Source: an uncultured Pelagibacteraceae bacterium (lineage in GTDB: Bacteria > Pseudomonadota > Alphaproteobacteria > Pelagibacterales > Pelagibacteraceae). From it: a stretch of DNA of 64,000 nt. Positions 47,710 through 55,936 of the stretch are shown piece after piece; positions within the stretch are counted from its first letter, which is position 1; each line of letters starts with the position of its first letter. The notes below the pieces were generated by a model. The model ran no database searches. It saw only the letters and a program-made list of their open reading frames with translations, and was not told where the DNA came from. The position numbers and the translations under genes were made by a program. The stretch lies in assembly GCA_902581585.1 (NCBI GenBank), contig CACHPB010000002.1, positions 208,203-272,202 on the forward strand, read 5' to 3'.

Positions 47710-49427
47710 TGAAAAAATTTAATAAGAAAAAATTACCAAGTAGACATACAACAATAGGTGCAGATAAAGCCCCTCAAAGATCATTTTATTACGCAATGGA
47801 TTTAACCGAGAAAGATGTAGCAAAACCATTTGTTGGTGTTGTTTCAACATGGAATGAAGCAGCCCCATGTAACATTAATTTAATGAAACAAGCTCAATCA
47901 GTTAAAAAAGGAGTTAAAGCTTCAGGTGGAACTCCAAGAGAATTTTGTACTATTACTGTAACAGATGGAATTGCAATGGGTCATGAGGGAATGAAATCAT
48001 CTTTGATTTCAAGAGATGTGATTGCAGACTCAACAGAACTAACTGTTAGAGGACATTGTTATGATGCATTAGTTGGATTAGCGGGCTGTGATAAATCATT
48101 ACCTGGTTTAATGATGTCGATGGTACGTTTAAACATTCCAAGTGTATTTATATATGGTGGATCAATTCTACCTGGGAGATTTAATGGAAAAGATGTAACT
48201 GTTGTAGATGTATTTGAAGGAGTTGGAAAATATACGTCAAAAAAAATGACAGCTCATGCATTAAGAAAATTAGAATTAAAAGCATGTCCAAGTGCAGGTG
48301 CTTGTGGTGGACAATTTACTGCAAACACAATGGCATGTGTTTCTGAAGCAATAGGATTAGCTTTACCATTCTCAGCAGGAACGCCAGCACCATATTTAGA
48401 AAGAAATAAATATGCAATAGACAGCGGTAAAGCTGTAATGAATTTATTAGCAAAAAATATTAGACCTAGAGACATAGTAACAAGAAAAGCTCTCGAAAAT
48501 GCAGCAACAATTGTTGCAGCAACAGGTGGTTCTACAAATGCAGGTTTACACTTGCCAGCTATCGCAAATGAAATTGGAATTAAATTTGATTTAATGGATG
48601 TTGCAAAAATATTTAAGAAAACTCCTTATCTTGCAGATTTAAAACCTGGTGGAAAATATGTTGCTAAAGATATGTGGGAAGCAGGAGGAGTTCCGATGTT
48701 ATTAAAAACTCTAATGGATGGTGGTTACATTCACGGTGACTGTATGACAGTTACAGGTAAAACCATGAGAGAAAATTTAAAAAATGTTAAATTTAGAACT
48801 AATCAAAAAGTAATGAGATCTTATAAAAATCCTATTTCACCAACAGGAGGTGTTGTTGGATTAAAAGGAAATTTAGCTCCAGAAGGTGGAATTGTAAAAA
48901 TAGCCGGTTTAAAAAAATTACAATTTACAGGAAGAGCCAGATGTTTTGATAATGAAGAGTCTGCATATAAAGCGGTAATAAACAGAAAATATAAAGATGG
49001 AGACATCATTATAATTAGATATGAGGGACCAATAGGAGGTCCTGGAATGAGAGAAATGCTTCAAACAACTGCAGCAATCTACGGTCAGGGAAAAGGGGAG
49101 AAAGTAGCTCTTATTACGGACGGTAGGTTCTCTGGGGCTACTAGAGGCTTTTGTATCGGTCATGTGGGCCCTGAGGCCTCCGTAGGCGGTCCTATAGCCC
49201 TTTTAAGGAATGGGGATATCATCGATATAGACGCTAAAAAGGGCACAATTAACGTAAGGCTTACAAAGAAGGAATTAAGTGCAAGACGCAAAAAATGGAA
49301 ACCAAGAAAAGTGAATTTTGGTAATGGAACATTATGGAAATATGCACAAACGGTTGGTCCTGCTTATAAAGGTGCACCAACTCATCCAGGTGGTAAAAAC
49401 GAGGTTAGAACGTACGCTGATATTTAA
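47709..49427 (+). CDS. ilvD: dihydroxy-acid dehydratase
   Basis: Iron-sulfur dehydratase of branched-chain amino acid synthesis. Cluster cysteines lie in AAPCNINLM (about residue 56), [19 protein letters not shown] (about 116-134) and [16 protein letters not shown] (about 195-210). The C-terminal active-site region [22 protein letters not shown] is intact. At 572 residues it is normal. Bases 49081-49200, encoding this last motif, hold 67 G or C out of 120 by hand count, roughly double the local level, with codons such as GGG, GGC, GCC and AGG that are otherwise rare here. The patch may be recombined DNA or a superimposed RNA signal. Confidence 0.95.
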   Translation: MKKFNKKKLPSRHTTIGADKAPQRSFYYAMDLTEKDVAKPFVGVVSTWNEAAPCNINLMKQAQSVKKGVKASGGTPREFCTITVTDGIAMGHEGMKSSLISRDVIADSTELTVRGHCYDALVGLAGCDKSLPGLMMSMVRLNIPSVFIYGGSILPGRFNGKDVTVVDVFEGVGKYTSKKMTAHALRKLELKACPSAGACGGQFTANTMACVSEAIGLALPFSAGTPAPYLERNKYAIDSGKAVMNLLAKNIRPRDIVTRKALENAATIVAATGGSTNAGLHLPAIANEIGIKFDLMDVAKIFKKTPYLADLKPGGKYVAKDMWEAGGVPMLLKTLMDGGYIHGDCMTVTGKTMRENLKNVKFRTNQKVMRSYKNPISPTGGVVGLKGNLAPEGGIVKIAGLKKLQFTGRARCFDNEESAYKAVINRKYKDGDIIIIRYEGPIGGPGMREMLQTTAAIYGQGKGEKVALITDGRFSGATRGFCIGHVGPEASVGGPIALLRNGDIIDIDAKKGTINVRLTKKELSARRKKWKPRKVNFGNGTLWKYAQTVGPAYKGAPTHPGGKNEVRTYADI

Positions 49428-50635
49428 TGAAAATTAGACCTGTAATACTTTGTGGTGGCGCAGGAACAAGACTTTGGCCAGATAAAAAAAAACATCAAGC
49501 AAAACAATTTATTGATTTTGGCGGATGGAGTTTAATTCAAAAAACCTTAGAGAGAATAAATAAACCAATTTTTGATTTTCCTATAATCAGCACAAATCTC
49601 AAATACTTAAAACAAGTCAAATTAGCTTTAAAAAAAAGTAAAATAAAAAAGTTTAAAATAGTTTTAGAACCAGCTAAAAAAAATACCGCACCAGCAATCC
49701 TTGCTTCAGCTTTGATAAAGGATATTCCATTAGAGCAACCATTAATGTTTTTTGCAGCAGATCATTTAATTGACAGGTCTAATATTTTAAATAAATCCCT
49801 TTTAAAAAATAAACCAAATTTAGATAATCAAAATTTATTTATTTTTGGAATAAAACCTACAAACCCATCAAGTGAATATGGATATTTTTTAACTAAAAAA
49901 ATTAAATCTATAAATAAAGTTACAAAATTTATTGAAAAACCAAAATTATCAAAAGCAAAGGAAGTAATTAAGAAAAAAGGTTATTGGAATTCTGGCATGT
50001 TTTATTTAAGAAAAGATTCAATTATTAATAACTTTAAAAAATATCAAAATAAAACTTACAAAAGTTGTGTTGAGGCAATTAAAAAAGGCAAATATAAAAA
50101 TAATACCTACTACTTAAATAAAAGAGCTTTTGAAAAATCAATCGAGAAATCTTTTGATTATGCAATACTTGAGAAAACAAATAAAATTAATGCTATTAAA
50201 CTAGATATACCTTGGTCTGATCTTGGTAGTTGGAAAGAGATACTCAAGATATATGATAAAAATAAAAGAAAACACTTTAAGAAAAAGAATATTTTTTATA
50301 GACCATGGGGGAGTTATTTAAATTTATTCGAAGGAAAAGAGTTTTTAATTAAAGAATTATCAGTTAAACCTAAAGGTATATTAAGTCTTCAAAAACATCA
50401 TCACAGAGCAGAACATTGGTTAGTTACAAAAGGTAATCCAAGAATAACTTTAAATAAAAATATTATTAATAAAAAACCTGATGAGCATATATTTATTCCA
50501 TTAGGAGCAATTCATAGAATACAAAATCCTGGAAAAAAACCTGTAAAAATTATGGAAGCTCAAGTTGGTTCAATTCTAAAAGAGACTGATATTGTTAGAT
50601 ATCAAGACATTTATGGTAGAGCAAATAAACTTTAA
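49427..50635 (+). CDS. manC: mannose-1-phosphate guanylyltransferase / mannose-6-phosphate isomerase-type protein
   Basis: Makes GDP-mannose for surface polysaccharide. The nucleotidyltransferase domain (about residues 1-275) has VILCGGAGTRLWP at 6-18, FFAADHLI near 108-115, FIEKPK near 168-173, YWNSGMFYLRKDS near 187 and PWSDLGSWKE near 259. The C-terminal cupin domain (about 290-400) has YRPWGSYLNLFEG, LSLQKHHHRAEHWLVTKG and the closing RYQDIYGR typical of type II mannose-6-phosphate isomerases. At 402 residues it is compact compared with about 470 in enterobacteria. It shares one base with ilvD. Confidence 0.88.
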   Translation: MKIRPVILCGGAGTRLWPDKKKHQAKQFIDFGGWSLIQKTLERINKPIFDFPIISTNLKYLKQVKLALKKSKIKKFKIVLEPAKKNTAPAILASALIKDIPLEQPLMFFAADHLIDRSNILNKSLLKNKPNLDNQNLFIFGIKPTNPSSEYGYFLTKKIKSINKVTKFIEKPKLSKAKEVIKKKGYWNSGMFYLRKDSIINNFKKYQNKTYKSCVEAIKKGKYKNNTYYLNKRAFEKSIEKSFDYAILEKTNKINAIKLDIPWSDLGSWKEILKIYDKNKRKHFKKKNIFYRPWGSYLNLFEGKEFLIKELSVKPKGILSLQKHHHRAEHWLVTKGNPRITLNKNIINKKPDEHIFIPLGAIHRIQNPGKKPVKIMEAQVGSILKETDIVRYQDIYGRANKL

Positions 50636-50720
50636 TCAAATTGTAATAATCTATAAATATTTTTGTCATCAACATTAATTATAAAATTCTAATAAAATTT
50701 TAAATTATAAAATATCTTTA

Positions 50721-50788
50721 TTTCCCCTTAATTTTAAAATTTTGTTGATTAACTACTTTCCCCTTTTTTAATTACAAAAAGGGGAAAG
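50721..50788. repeat. perfect 13-bp hairpin and repeated TTTCCCCTT element between manC and the 69-residue gene
   Basis: Bases 50756-50768 (CTTTCCCCTTTTT) pair perfectly with 50776-50788 around a 7-base loop. A second copy of TTTCCCCTT at 50721-50729 could pair with the same AAGGGGAAA (50779-50787), so two exclusive hairpins are possible. No U-tract follows the stem on either strand. It lies about 12 bases beyond the stop of the minus-strand small gene, so it is probably a 3'-end stabiliser or terminator for it, or for convergent manC. Confidence 0.55.
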
Positions 50789-50800
50789 AAGATTTAGAAA

Positions 50801-51010
50801 TTAATTATTTACAGATGCGGAACTCTCGACAGTCTTCTTTTTAGCTAGTTTTTTTGCTTTTTTTTCAGCAACTCTTTTTTCAATACTTGCAATTTTAATA
50901 TTAATTTTAGATAATTTTTTTTCTTTTAAATTGATCTTATTTTTAAGTTTTTCTATTAACTTGATAACCTTTTTTTTTCTTTTTTCATTTTTCTTTAACT
51001 TTTTACTCAT
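50801..51010 (-). CDS. small Lys-rich basic coiled-coil protein of unknown function
   Basis: I do not recognise this 69-residue protein. It has 25 Lys and 2 Arg against 6 Glu and no Asp, and its first 55 residues form a probable single helix or coiled coil (IKLIEKLKNKINLKEKKLSKINIK split around 16-39), followed by a Ser/Ala/Val tail. It looks real: an exact AGGAGGT ribosome site (complement of 51015-51021) lies 4 bases before the ATG, the strongest in the window, and a near-consensus promoter lies just upstream. The composition suggests nucleic acid or ribosome binding (inference only). Confidence 0.78.
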   Translation of the reverse strand: MSKKLKKNEKRKKKVIKLIEKLKNKINLKEKKLSKINIKIASIEKRVAEKKAKKLAKKKTVESSASVNN

Positions 51011-51037
51011 AATGACCTCCTGTGTAATTTTATAATA

Positions 51038-51066
51038 ATTATATTTAAATTAAATATCTTAGTAAA
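51038..51066 (-). promoter_or_regulatory. candidate sigma70 promoter of the 69-residue basic protein
   Basis: On the minus strand TTTACT (complement of 51061-51066), a 17-base spacer and a consensus TATAAT (complement of 51038-51043) precede the gene. Transcription would start about 20 bases before the ATG, just including the AGGAGGT ribosome site. Confidence 0.5.
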
Positions 51067-51098
51067 ATGATTTTTTGATAAATTCTCTTATTTAAAAG

Positions 51099-51986
51099 TT
51101 ATGCTGTTAATATGTTAAAATATTTTCCTGATTTCCTTAATTCTACGTTATCACAATATTGATATTTATCACCATCAATTTGAATTGGAATTTTTTTCCC
51201 TTGTCCATCAATTTTTAGCTCACTGGAATAAGATGTTATAACACTCGTAGACTTCGATAAATCTCCAAAAAAAATAATCAAATAAATATAATAAAGTATT
51301 TTTATTCTAGTAAGGTCTTTGAATACATAAGTAATAATTTTGTTATCAAATATATTTGTTTTATTAATTTTGTAGTGTCCTGCATAATAATTGGTATTAG
51401 AACATAACACCCAGTCAGCTATATGATTTTGACCATCTATGTTAACTTTTAATTTTTGATTTTTCATTAACAAAAATTTTTGCAATCCTTTATATCCAAA
51501 AATAATTTTACCTAACAGTTTTTTTAGAGAACTATTAATTGAATGGACTATCGTTGCATCCCAACCTATACCTGCCATTAAAATAAAATAATCATTATTG
51601 ATTTTTACTAAATTAGTTTTTTTTAAATTATTTGATTGTAAAATTTGAACAATTTTACTTATTTTTTTACTCATATTTAGTTCAGCTTGAAGTAAATTAG
51701 CAGTTCCAGCTGGTATATAACCAATAGCAAAATCTTTTTTTGGAACAAAATTATTTTTAATAAGTTTGTTTATTGCAAATGATACTGAACCATCGCCACC
51801 AGCAACTACAAGTCTATCTATATTTAACTTAGAAATATTTTTAAATACTCCTTCTGCTTTATCCACGCTCTCAGTTTCAAAAAAAGAAACATCGTTATGC
51901 TTAGAAAGTTCATCAGAAATTTTTTTTATAAATTTAGATTTTCTGCCAGAGGAAGCGTTTTTGTTGTAAATAATGCAATATTTCAT
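51099..51986 (-). CDS. diacylglycerol/lipid kinase family protein (DagK_cat, YegS-like)
   Basis: A 295-residue soluble lipid kinase of the DagK catalytic family. I take the ATG at 51986 (MKYCIIYNKNASSGRKS), which places the family's first strand at the N-terminus; a longer frame to 52025 adds 13 residues of no family similarity. The nucleotide-binding motif VVAGGDGSVSFAIN lies near residues 60-73 and IGYIPAGTANLLQAEL near 87-102. ATP-dependent phosphorylation of diacylglycerol or a related lipid is the family reaction. It diverges from plcP across 86 bases, so it may act on the diacylglycerol pool that PlcP releases (inference). Confidence 0.82.
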   Translation of the reverse strand: MKYCIIYNKNASSGRKSKFIKKISDELSKHNDVSFFETESVDKAEGVFKNISKLNIDRLVVAGGDGSVSFAINKLIKNNFVPKKDFAIGYIPAGTANLLQAELNMSKKISKIVQILQSNNLKKTNLVKINNDYFILMAGIGWDATIVHSINSSLKKLLGKIIFGYKGLQKFLLMKNQKLKVNIDGQNHIADWVLCSNTNYYAGHYKINKTNIFDNKIITYVFKDLTRIKILYYIYLIIFFGDLSKSTSVITSYSSELKIDGQGKKIPIQIDGDKYQYCDNVELRKSGKYFNILTA

Positions 51987-52072
51987 AATAAATTTTAATA
52001 TTTTCTTAACATTACTATGGCACAAAGAATTAAACGATTCTAGTGCAAATTGAATTAAAAAAAAAGGATTAA

Positions 52073-52891
52073 ATGAAACCTATATTAAAATACAAAAGTA
52101 TATTCATTTCAGATGTGCATCTTGGTACTAAAGGTTGCCAAGCAAATAAATTGCTTGAATTTTTTAAAAATACAAGATCAGAAAAACTTTACTGTGTAGG
52201 CGATATAATAGATGTTTGGGCACTTCAAAAAAATTTTTATTGGCCACAAGAACATAATGACGTAATTCAAAAAATATTAAGAAAAGCAAGACATGGAACA
52301 GAAGTTTACTACGTTATAGGTAATCATGATGAAGTGTTTCGAAAATTTATTCCTATGCATTTTGGAAAGATAAAAATGATCAATAGAGTAATTCATCAGT
52401 CTGTTTTAAATAAAAAATATTTAGTTGTTCACGGTGATGCTTGGGATGGTGTTATGAGATATGCCAAATGGTTGTCGAAGTTAGGCGCAATAGCCTATGA
52501 AATGCTATTGAAATTAAATGTAGTGATTAACTTTTTTAGACGTCTAAGAGGTAAAGGCCAGTGGTCTTTAGCAAAGTTTCTTAAATATAAGGTAAAAAAT
52601 GCAGTTAAATATATGGGAGAATACGAAAAAACAATTGCAGAATATGGAAAGAAAAAAAAATTTGATGGAATAATCTGTGGGCATATTCATCATGCCCAAA
52701 ATGAAAATTATGATGGTGTTAATTATTTAAATTGTGGAGACTGGGTTGAGTCTTGTACTGCCTTAGTTGAAAACTTTGATGGAACGTTTGAAATAATTTA
52801 TTGGGATAAATTAAGAGAAGAATTTTCAGATAGTCGTAATAATTCAGATAAAGAAGTAATTGAAACTCCAGGTCTGAAAAAGGCATCATAA
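52073..52891 (+). CDS. plcP: calcineurin-like phosphoesterase, probable phospholipase C PlcP (LpxH-related)
   Basis: A 272-residue metallophosphoesterase with the dimetal motifs FISDVHLGTKG (about residues 11-21), VGDIIDVWAL near 42-51, VIGNHDEVF near 80-88, VVHGDAWDG near 118-126 and GHIHHAQ near 199-205. It resembles UDP-2,3-diacylglucosamine hydrolases, but LpxI already fills that role here. In SAR11 and other marine heterotrophs PlcP proteins of this family, paired with glycosyltransferase Agt, degrade phospholipids under phosphate starvation. The immediately following agt and nearby pst-pho genes support that reading. It has a ribosome site AAGGA at 52064-52068. Confidence 0.85.
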   Translation: MKPILKYKSIFISDVHLGTKGCQANKLLEFFKNTRSEKLYCVGDIIDVWALQKNFYWPQEHNDVIQKILRKARHGTEVYYVIGNHDEVFRKFIPMHFGKIKMINRVIHQSVLNKKYLVVHGDAWDGVMRYAKWLSKLGAIAYEMLLKLNVVINFFRRLRGKGQWSLAKFLKYKVKNAVKYMGEYEKTIAEYGKKKKFDGIICGHIHHAQNENYDGVNYLNCGDWVESCTALVENFDGTFEIIYWDKLREEFSDSRNNSDKEVIETPGLKKAS

Positions 52892-53895
52892 TGAAAATAT
52901 TAATTGTAACAGACGCTTATTTTCCACAAGTAAATGGTGTGGTAAGAACTTTAAATGAAACAGGAAAAAAACTTGAAGCAATGGGTCACGAAGTTGAGTA
53001 TTTAAATCCCCAACTTTTCTTCACTGTGCCAATGCCTAAATATAATGAAATAAGACTTTCTGTGAATATTTGGCCAAGAGTAAGTCATTTAATAAAAAAA
53101 ATAAATCCTTCAGCCATACATATAGCTACCGAAGGTCCTTTAGGATTTATGGCAAGAAGATATTGTCTTAAAAATAATCTAAAGTTTACCACAAGTTTTC
53201 ACACAAGATTTGATAAATATATGAAATTATATTTACCTTGGGTTCCTGAAAAATTATCACAGAAATTCCTAAGCAACTTTCATAACAAAGCAGAAAAAAT
53301 TTTGGTTACAACCGAATCTATGAAAAAAGAACTAATTCAAATTGGAGTAGATGAAAGTAAAATGGTTGTTTGGACAAGAGGTGCTGATCATGGATCGTTT
53401 AAAAATCCAAAAAAAATCAATTTAGAATATAAAAGGCCTATATGGATATATGTAGGTCGAGTGGCTATTGAAAAAAATATTCGTGCTTTTTTAAATCTAA
53501 AATTAGAAGGAACAAAACTTCTTGTTGGTAAAGGACCAGATATTGAAAAGTTAAAAAAAGAATTTCCAGATGCTCACTTCTTGGGTGAAAAAACTAACGG
53601 TGAATTAGCTTCATATTTTACATCATCTGATGTTTTTGTCTTCCCAAGCAAAACAGATACGTTTGCAATTGTAATATGTGAATCCCTCAGTTGTGGTACA
53701 CCGGTTGCAGCATTTCCTGTTCCTGGTCCTAAAGATATTTTCAAAGATAGTGAAATTAATTGTTTAGATGAGGATTTAGAAAAATCTGCAATGAAAGCTC
53801 TAAAAGTTGAAAGAGAAAAGTGCCTAGAATACTCTAAAAACTTTACTTGGGATAAAACCGCAGAAATTTTTATTAATAATATCTCCCCTAATTAA
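52891..53895 (+). CDS. agt: GT4-family glycosyltransferase, probable lipid glycosyltransferase Agt
   Basis: GT-B glycosyltransferase of 334 residues. The acceptor domain opens with ILIVTDAYFPQVNGVVRTLN (residues 3-22). The donor domain shows IYVGRVAIEKNI near 188-199, DVFVFPSKTDTFAIVICESLSCGTPV split near 249-274, including the E-x7-E type motif, and PGPKDIF. It resembles diacylglycerol glycosyltransferases such as SqdX and Agt, which make glucosyl- or glucuronosyl-diacylglycerol to replace phospholipids. It shares one base with plcP, so the two are made together. The sugar donor cannot be told by eye. Confidence 0.85.
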   Translation: MKILIVTDAYFPQVNGVVRTLNETGKKLEAMGHEVEYLNPQLFFTVPMPKYNEIRLSVNIWPRVSHLIKKINPSAIHIATEGPLGFMARRYCLKNNLKFTTSFHTRFDKYMKLYLPWVPEKLSQKFLSNFHNKAEKILVTTESMKKELIQIGVDESKMVVWTRGADHGSFKNPKKINLEYKRPIWIYVGRVAIEKNIRAFLNLKLEGTKLLVGKGPDIEKLKKEFPDAHFLGEKTNGELASYFTSSDVFVFPSKTDTFAIVICESLSCGTPVAAFPVPGPKDIFKDSEINCLDEDLEKSAMKALKVEREKCLEYSKNFTWDKTAEIFINNISPN

Positions 53896-53966
53896 ATAAC
53901 TAAAATTTAAATAATTGCATATTAAATTTTTAATATGTTAATTATATACTTAACTTTTAGAACATC

Positions 53967-55121
53967 ATGATTGGCCTCTTTGAAATACTATTAATCTGTG
54001 TAATTATATTTCTACTAATAATAATTTATTCAAACAGAAACAAAAAAAATACTGATGATAAAATTATTATTTCAAAGTATGAAAAGGATGATAGCAAAAC
54101 ATTTATATTAGATGAATTAGAGGATCAATTTATAGCATTAGATAAATTAAATATTATAAAATATGTCAATCCAAGTGCTGAAAAAAGATTTGGTAAAAAT
54201 ATTTTAAATACACATCTCGGCACAATTTTAAGGCATCCTAATCTAGATGAAAAAATCAGAGAAGTTAAGTTTTCAAAAAAAACTAGTAATTTAGATTTAG
54301 AAATAAATTTGCCTTCATATCAGTATTACAGAATTTATGTGATTCCTGGACCAACTGTAATTTTTACAGAAAAAGACTCTGTTGTTTTATTTTTAAAAGA
54401 TCTTACTGAAATTTCAAAAGCACAAAAATTTAGAACTGACTTTGTTGCTAATGTTAGCCATGAATTAAAAACTCCTCTTGTTTCAATTAAAGGCGCTATA
54501 GAGACAATAGAGGGTCCTGCTAAAGATGACGAAATAGCAAAGATAAACTTTCTTAAAATAATCTCTTCACAAAGCAAAAGAATGGAAAATTTAATAAGTG
54601 ATCTATTAATATTAAGCAGAATTGAACTCCAGGAGCATATAAGACCTGACAAACCAGTTAATTTGAAGAATGTATTGACAAAAGTAAAAGATGTTCATTT
54701 TACTAGCTTAAAAGAAAAAAATATTAATCTTGAAATTAATTTAGGTAATGTAAGTGATGTTATTGGTGATGAAGATAAATTAATAACAGTTTTTTCTAAT
54801 TTATTAGACAATGCTATTAAATACTCAAAAGAAAAATCAACTATAAATATATTAGCTTCTCCAAGCAAAGGGAAACTCATAACAAAAGGAATTAAAATAT
54901 CTGTATCTGATCAAGGTATTGGAATTCCCGAGGATCAAATTAACAGGGTAACTGAAAGATTTTATAGAGTAGATGTTGAAGAGAGCAGGAAAGTTGGTGG
55001 AACAGGTTTAGGTCTTGCAATTGTCAAACATATAATTTCTCAACATAGAGGTGATTACGAAATAAAAAATCTTAATGGTAAAGGAACCGAAATTAACATT
55101 CATTTGCCTAGTGAATTATAA
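53967..55121 (+). CDS. phoR: phosphate regulon sensor kinase PhoR
   Basis: Membrane histidine kinase partnered with PhoB. It has an N-terminal span (about residues 3-22), a PAS-like domain (about 45-145, FIALDKLNIIKYVNPSAEKRFG), the H-box FRTDFVANVSHELKTPLVSIKGAIE split at 155-178, N-box LDNAIKYS near 286, G1 VSDQGIGIP near 312 and G2 GGTGLGLAIVKHI near 342. At 384 residues it is typical. It stands 71 bases after agt and is separated from pstS by an unknown gene; phoB is at the other end of the pst operon. Confidence 0.92.
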   Translation: MIGLFEILLICVIIFLLIIIYSNRNKKNTDDKIIISKYEKDDSKTFILDELEDQFIALDKLNIIKYVNPSAEKRFGKNILNTHLGTILRHPNLDEKIREVKFSKKTSNLDLEINLPSYQYYRIYVIPGPTVIFTEKDSVVLFLKDLTEISKAQKFRTDFVANVSHELKTPLVSIKGAIETIEGPAKDDEIAKINFLKIISSQSKRMENLISDLLILSRIELQEHIRPDKPVNLKNVLTKVKDVHFTSLKEKNINLEINLGNVSDVIGDEDKLITVFSNLLDNAIKYSKEKSTINILASPSKGKLITKGIKISVSDQGIGIPEDQINRVTERFYRVDVEESRKVGGTGLGLAIVKHIISQHRGDYEIKNLNGKGTEINIHLPSEL

Positions 55122-55195
55122 ACTTTATATAATTTAACAATTTTCACAATATAATTTAATTTGTAAATAACGGATTTTTTCAATAAAGTTGTTAA

Positions 55196-55828
55196 ATGAA
55201 AAAAATAATAATAAATTTTTTTATTTTTTCTTACTTATTCTTTAATTTTATATCAAATTCTTACTCTGAAGACTCTAATAAAAAAGACATTACAACACTT
55301 TTAAGGAACCAACAACTTACTGTATTTGATATTGGTATTTTTAGAATGAAAAATGACTTAGAAAACACCAAAAGCACTGTCAGTAAACATTTTCCATCTG
55401 ACAAAGTAAATGTTGATCATATCTATACTGATGTTTTAACTTCATTCTGGAGAGATACAATTGATTTGATTGTATCAATCCCAATGAACAAAAACTTAAA
55501 AAAAGAAAATTATATGTCTGACATGTATAGATGTAAAAATATTTTCTTTTCTGTAAGAGATCATTTGTTAAGAAAACAAAATGAGAGTAATTATAATTTT
55601 AATAGAGCCTCAAGTTATATAATTACTACTTTTTCTACCCCCACAAGTTGGCCTTCATGGAAATATGATCAAAAACAAGTAAAAGATCTTATATCAATGA
55701 TACAACTAGAAGTTACTTTAAGACCAACAAAGAGCTTAGCACTAAGTGAAAATGTGAGCCCAATTCGTTGTAGAGGAGATTTAGCTGCAGATAATGATAC
55801 CTTAATCATCTCTAAAAAATACAACTAA
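55196..55828 (+). CDS. unknown secreted protein in the phosphate gene region
   Basis: I do not recognise this 210-residue protein. A signal peptide is clear (basic MKK, hydrophobic stretch about residues 5-22, SNSYSED cleavage region), so it is probably periplasmic. The mature part is mixed alpha/beta with FDIGIFRMKNDLEN near 44-57 and WRDTIDLIVSIP near 89, and two cysteines (YRCKN near 112, IRCRG near 193) that could form a disulfide. It lies between phoR and pstS, upstream of the Pho-box-like repeat, and has its own 74-base AT-rich leader. A role in phosphate scavenging or sensing is only inferred from position. Confidence 0.8.
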   Translation: MKKIIINFFIFSYLFFNFISNSYSEDSNKKDITTLLRNQQLTVFDIGIFRMKNDLENTKSTVSKHFPSDKVNVDHIYTDVLTSFWRDTIDLIVSIPMNKNLKKENYMSDMYRCKNIFFSVRDHLLRKQNESNYNFNRASSYIITTFSTPTSWPSWKYDQKQVKDLISMIQLEVTLRPTKSLALSENVSPIRCRGDLAADNDTLIISKKYN

Positions 55829-55849
55829 AAAGTTACCTATTTAACAAAA

Positions 55850-55867
55850 CTGTAATAAATTTGTAAT
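55850..55867 (+). promoter_or_regulatory. Pho-box-like direct repeat upstream of pstS
   Basis: CTGTAAT (55850-55856), AAAT, TTGTAAT (55861-55867) reproduces the PhoB-box architecture of two 7-base half-sites spaced 4 bases apart (consensus CTGTCAT-N4-CTGTCAT) with one or two mismatches per half. TAAAAT at 55882-55887 is a possible -10 element, and a ribosome site AAAGGA (55923-55928) precedes the pstS ATG at 55937. Confidence 0.65.
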
Positions 55868-55936
55868 ACTAGAGTCCTCAATAAAATTTAATAAGCGAGT
55901 CGTTAATTAACTTTAATTCACGAAAGGATATTAAAA

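Noticed and set aside
50801..51010. Treating the 69-residue frame as a chance ORF
   Set aside because: An exact AGGAGGT ribosome site and a good promoter at the right distance argue that it is a real gene.
52073..52891. Calling the metallophosphoesterase LpxH
   Set aside because: LpxI is present in the lpx operon and the gene is coupled to a glycosyltransferase beside pst-pho genes, which fits PlcP. Sequence alone by eye cannot fully exclude LpxH.
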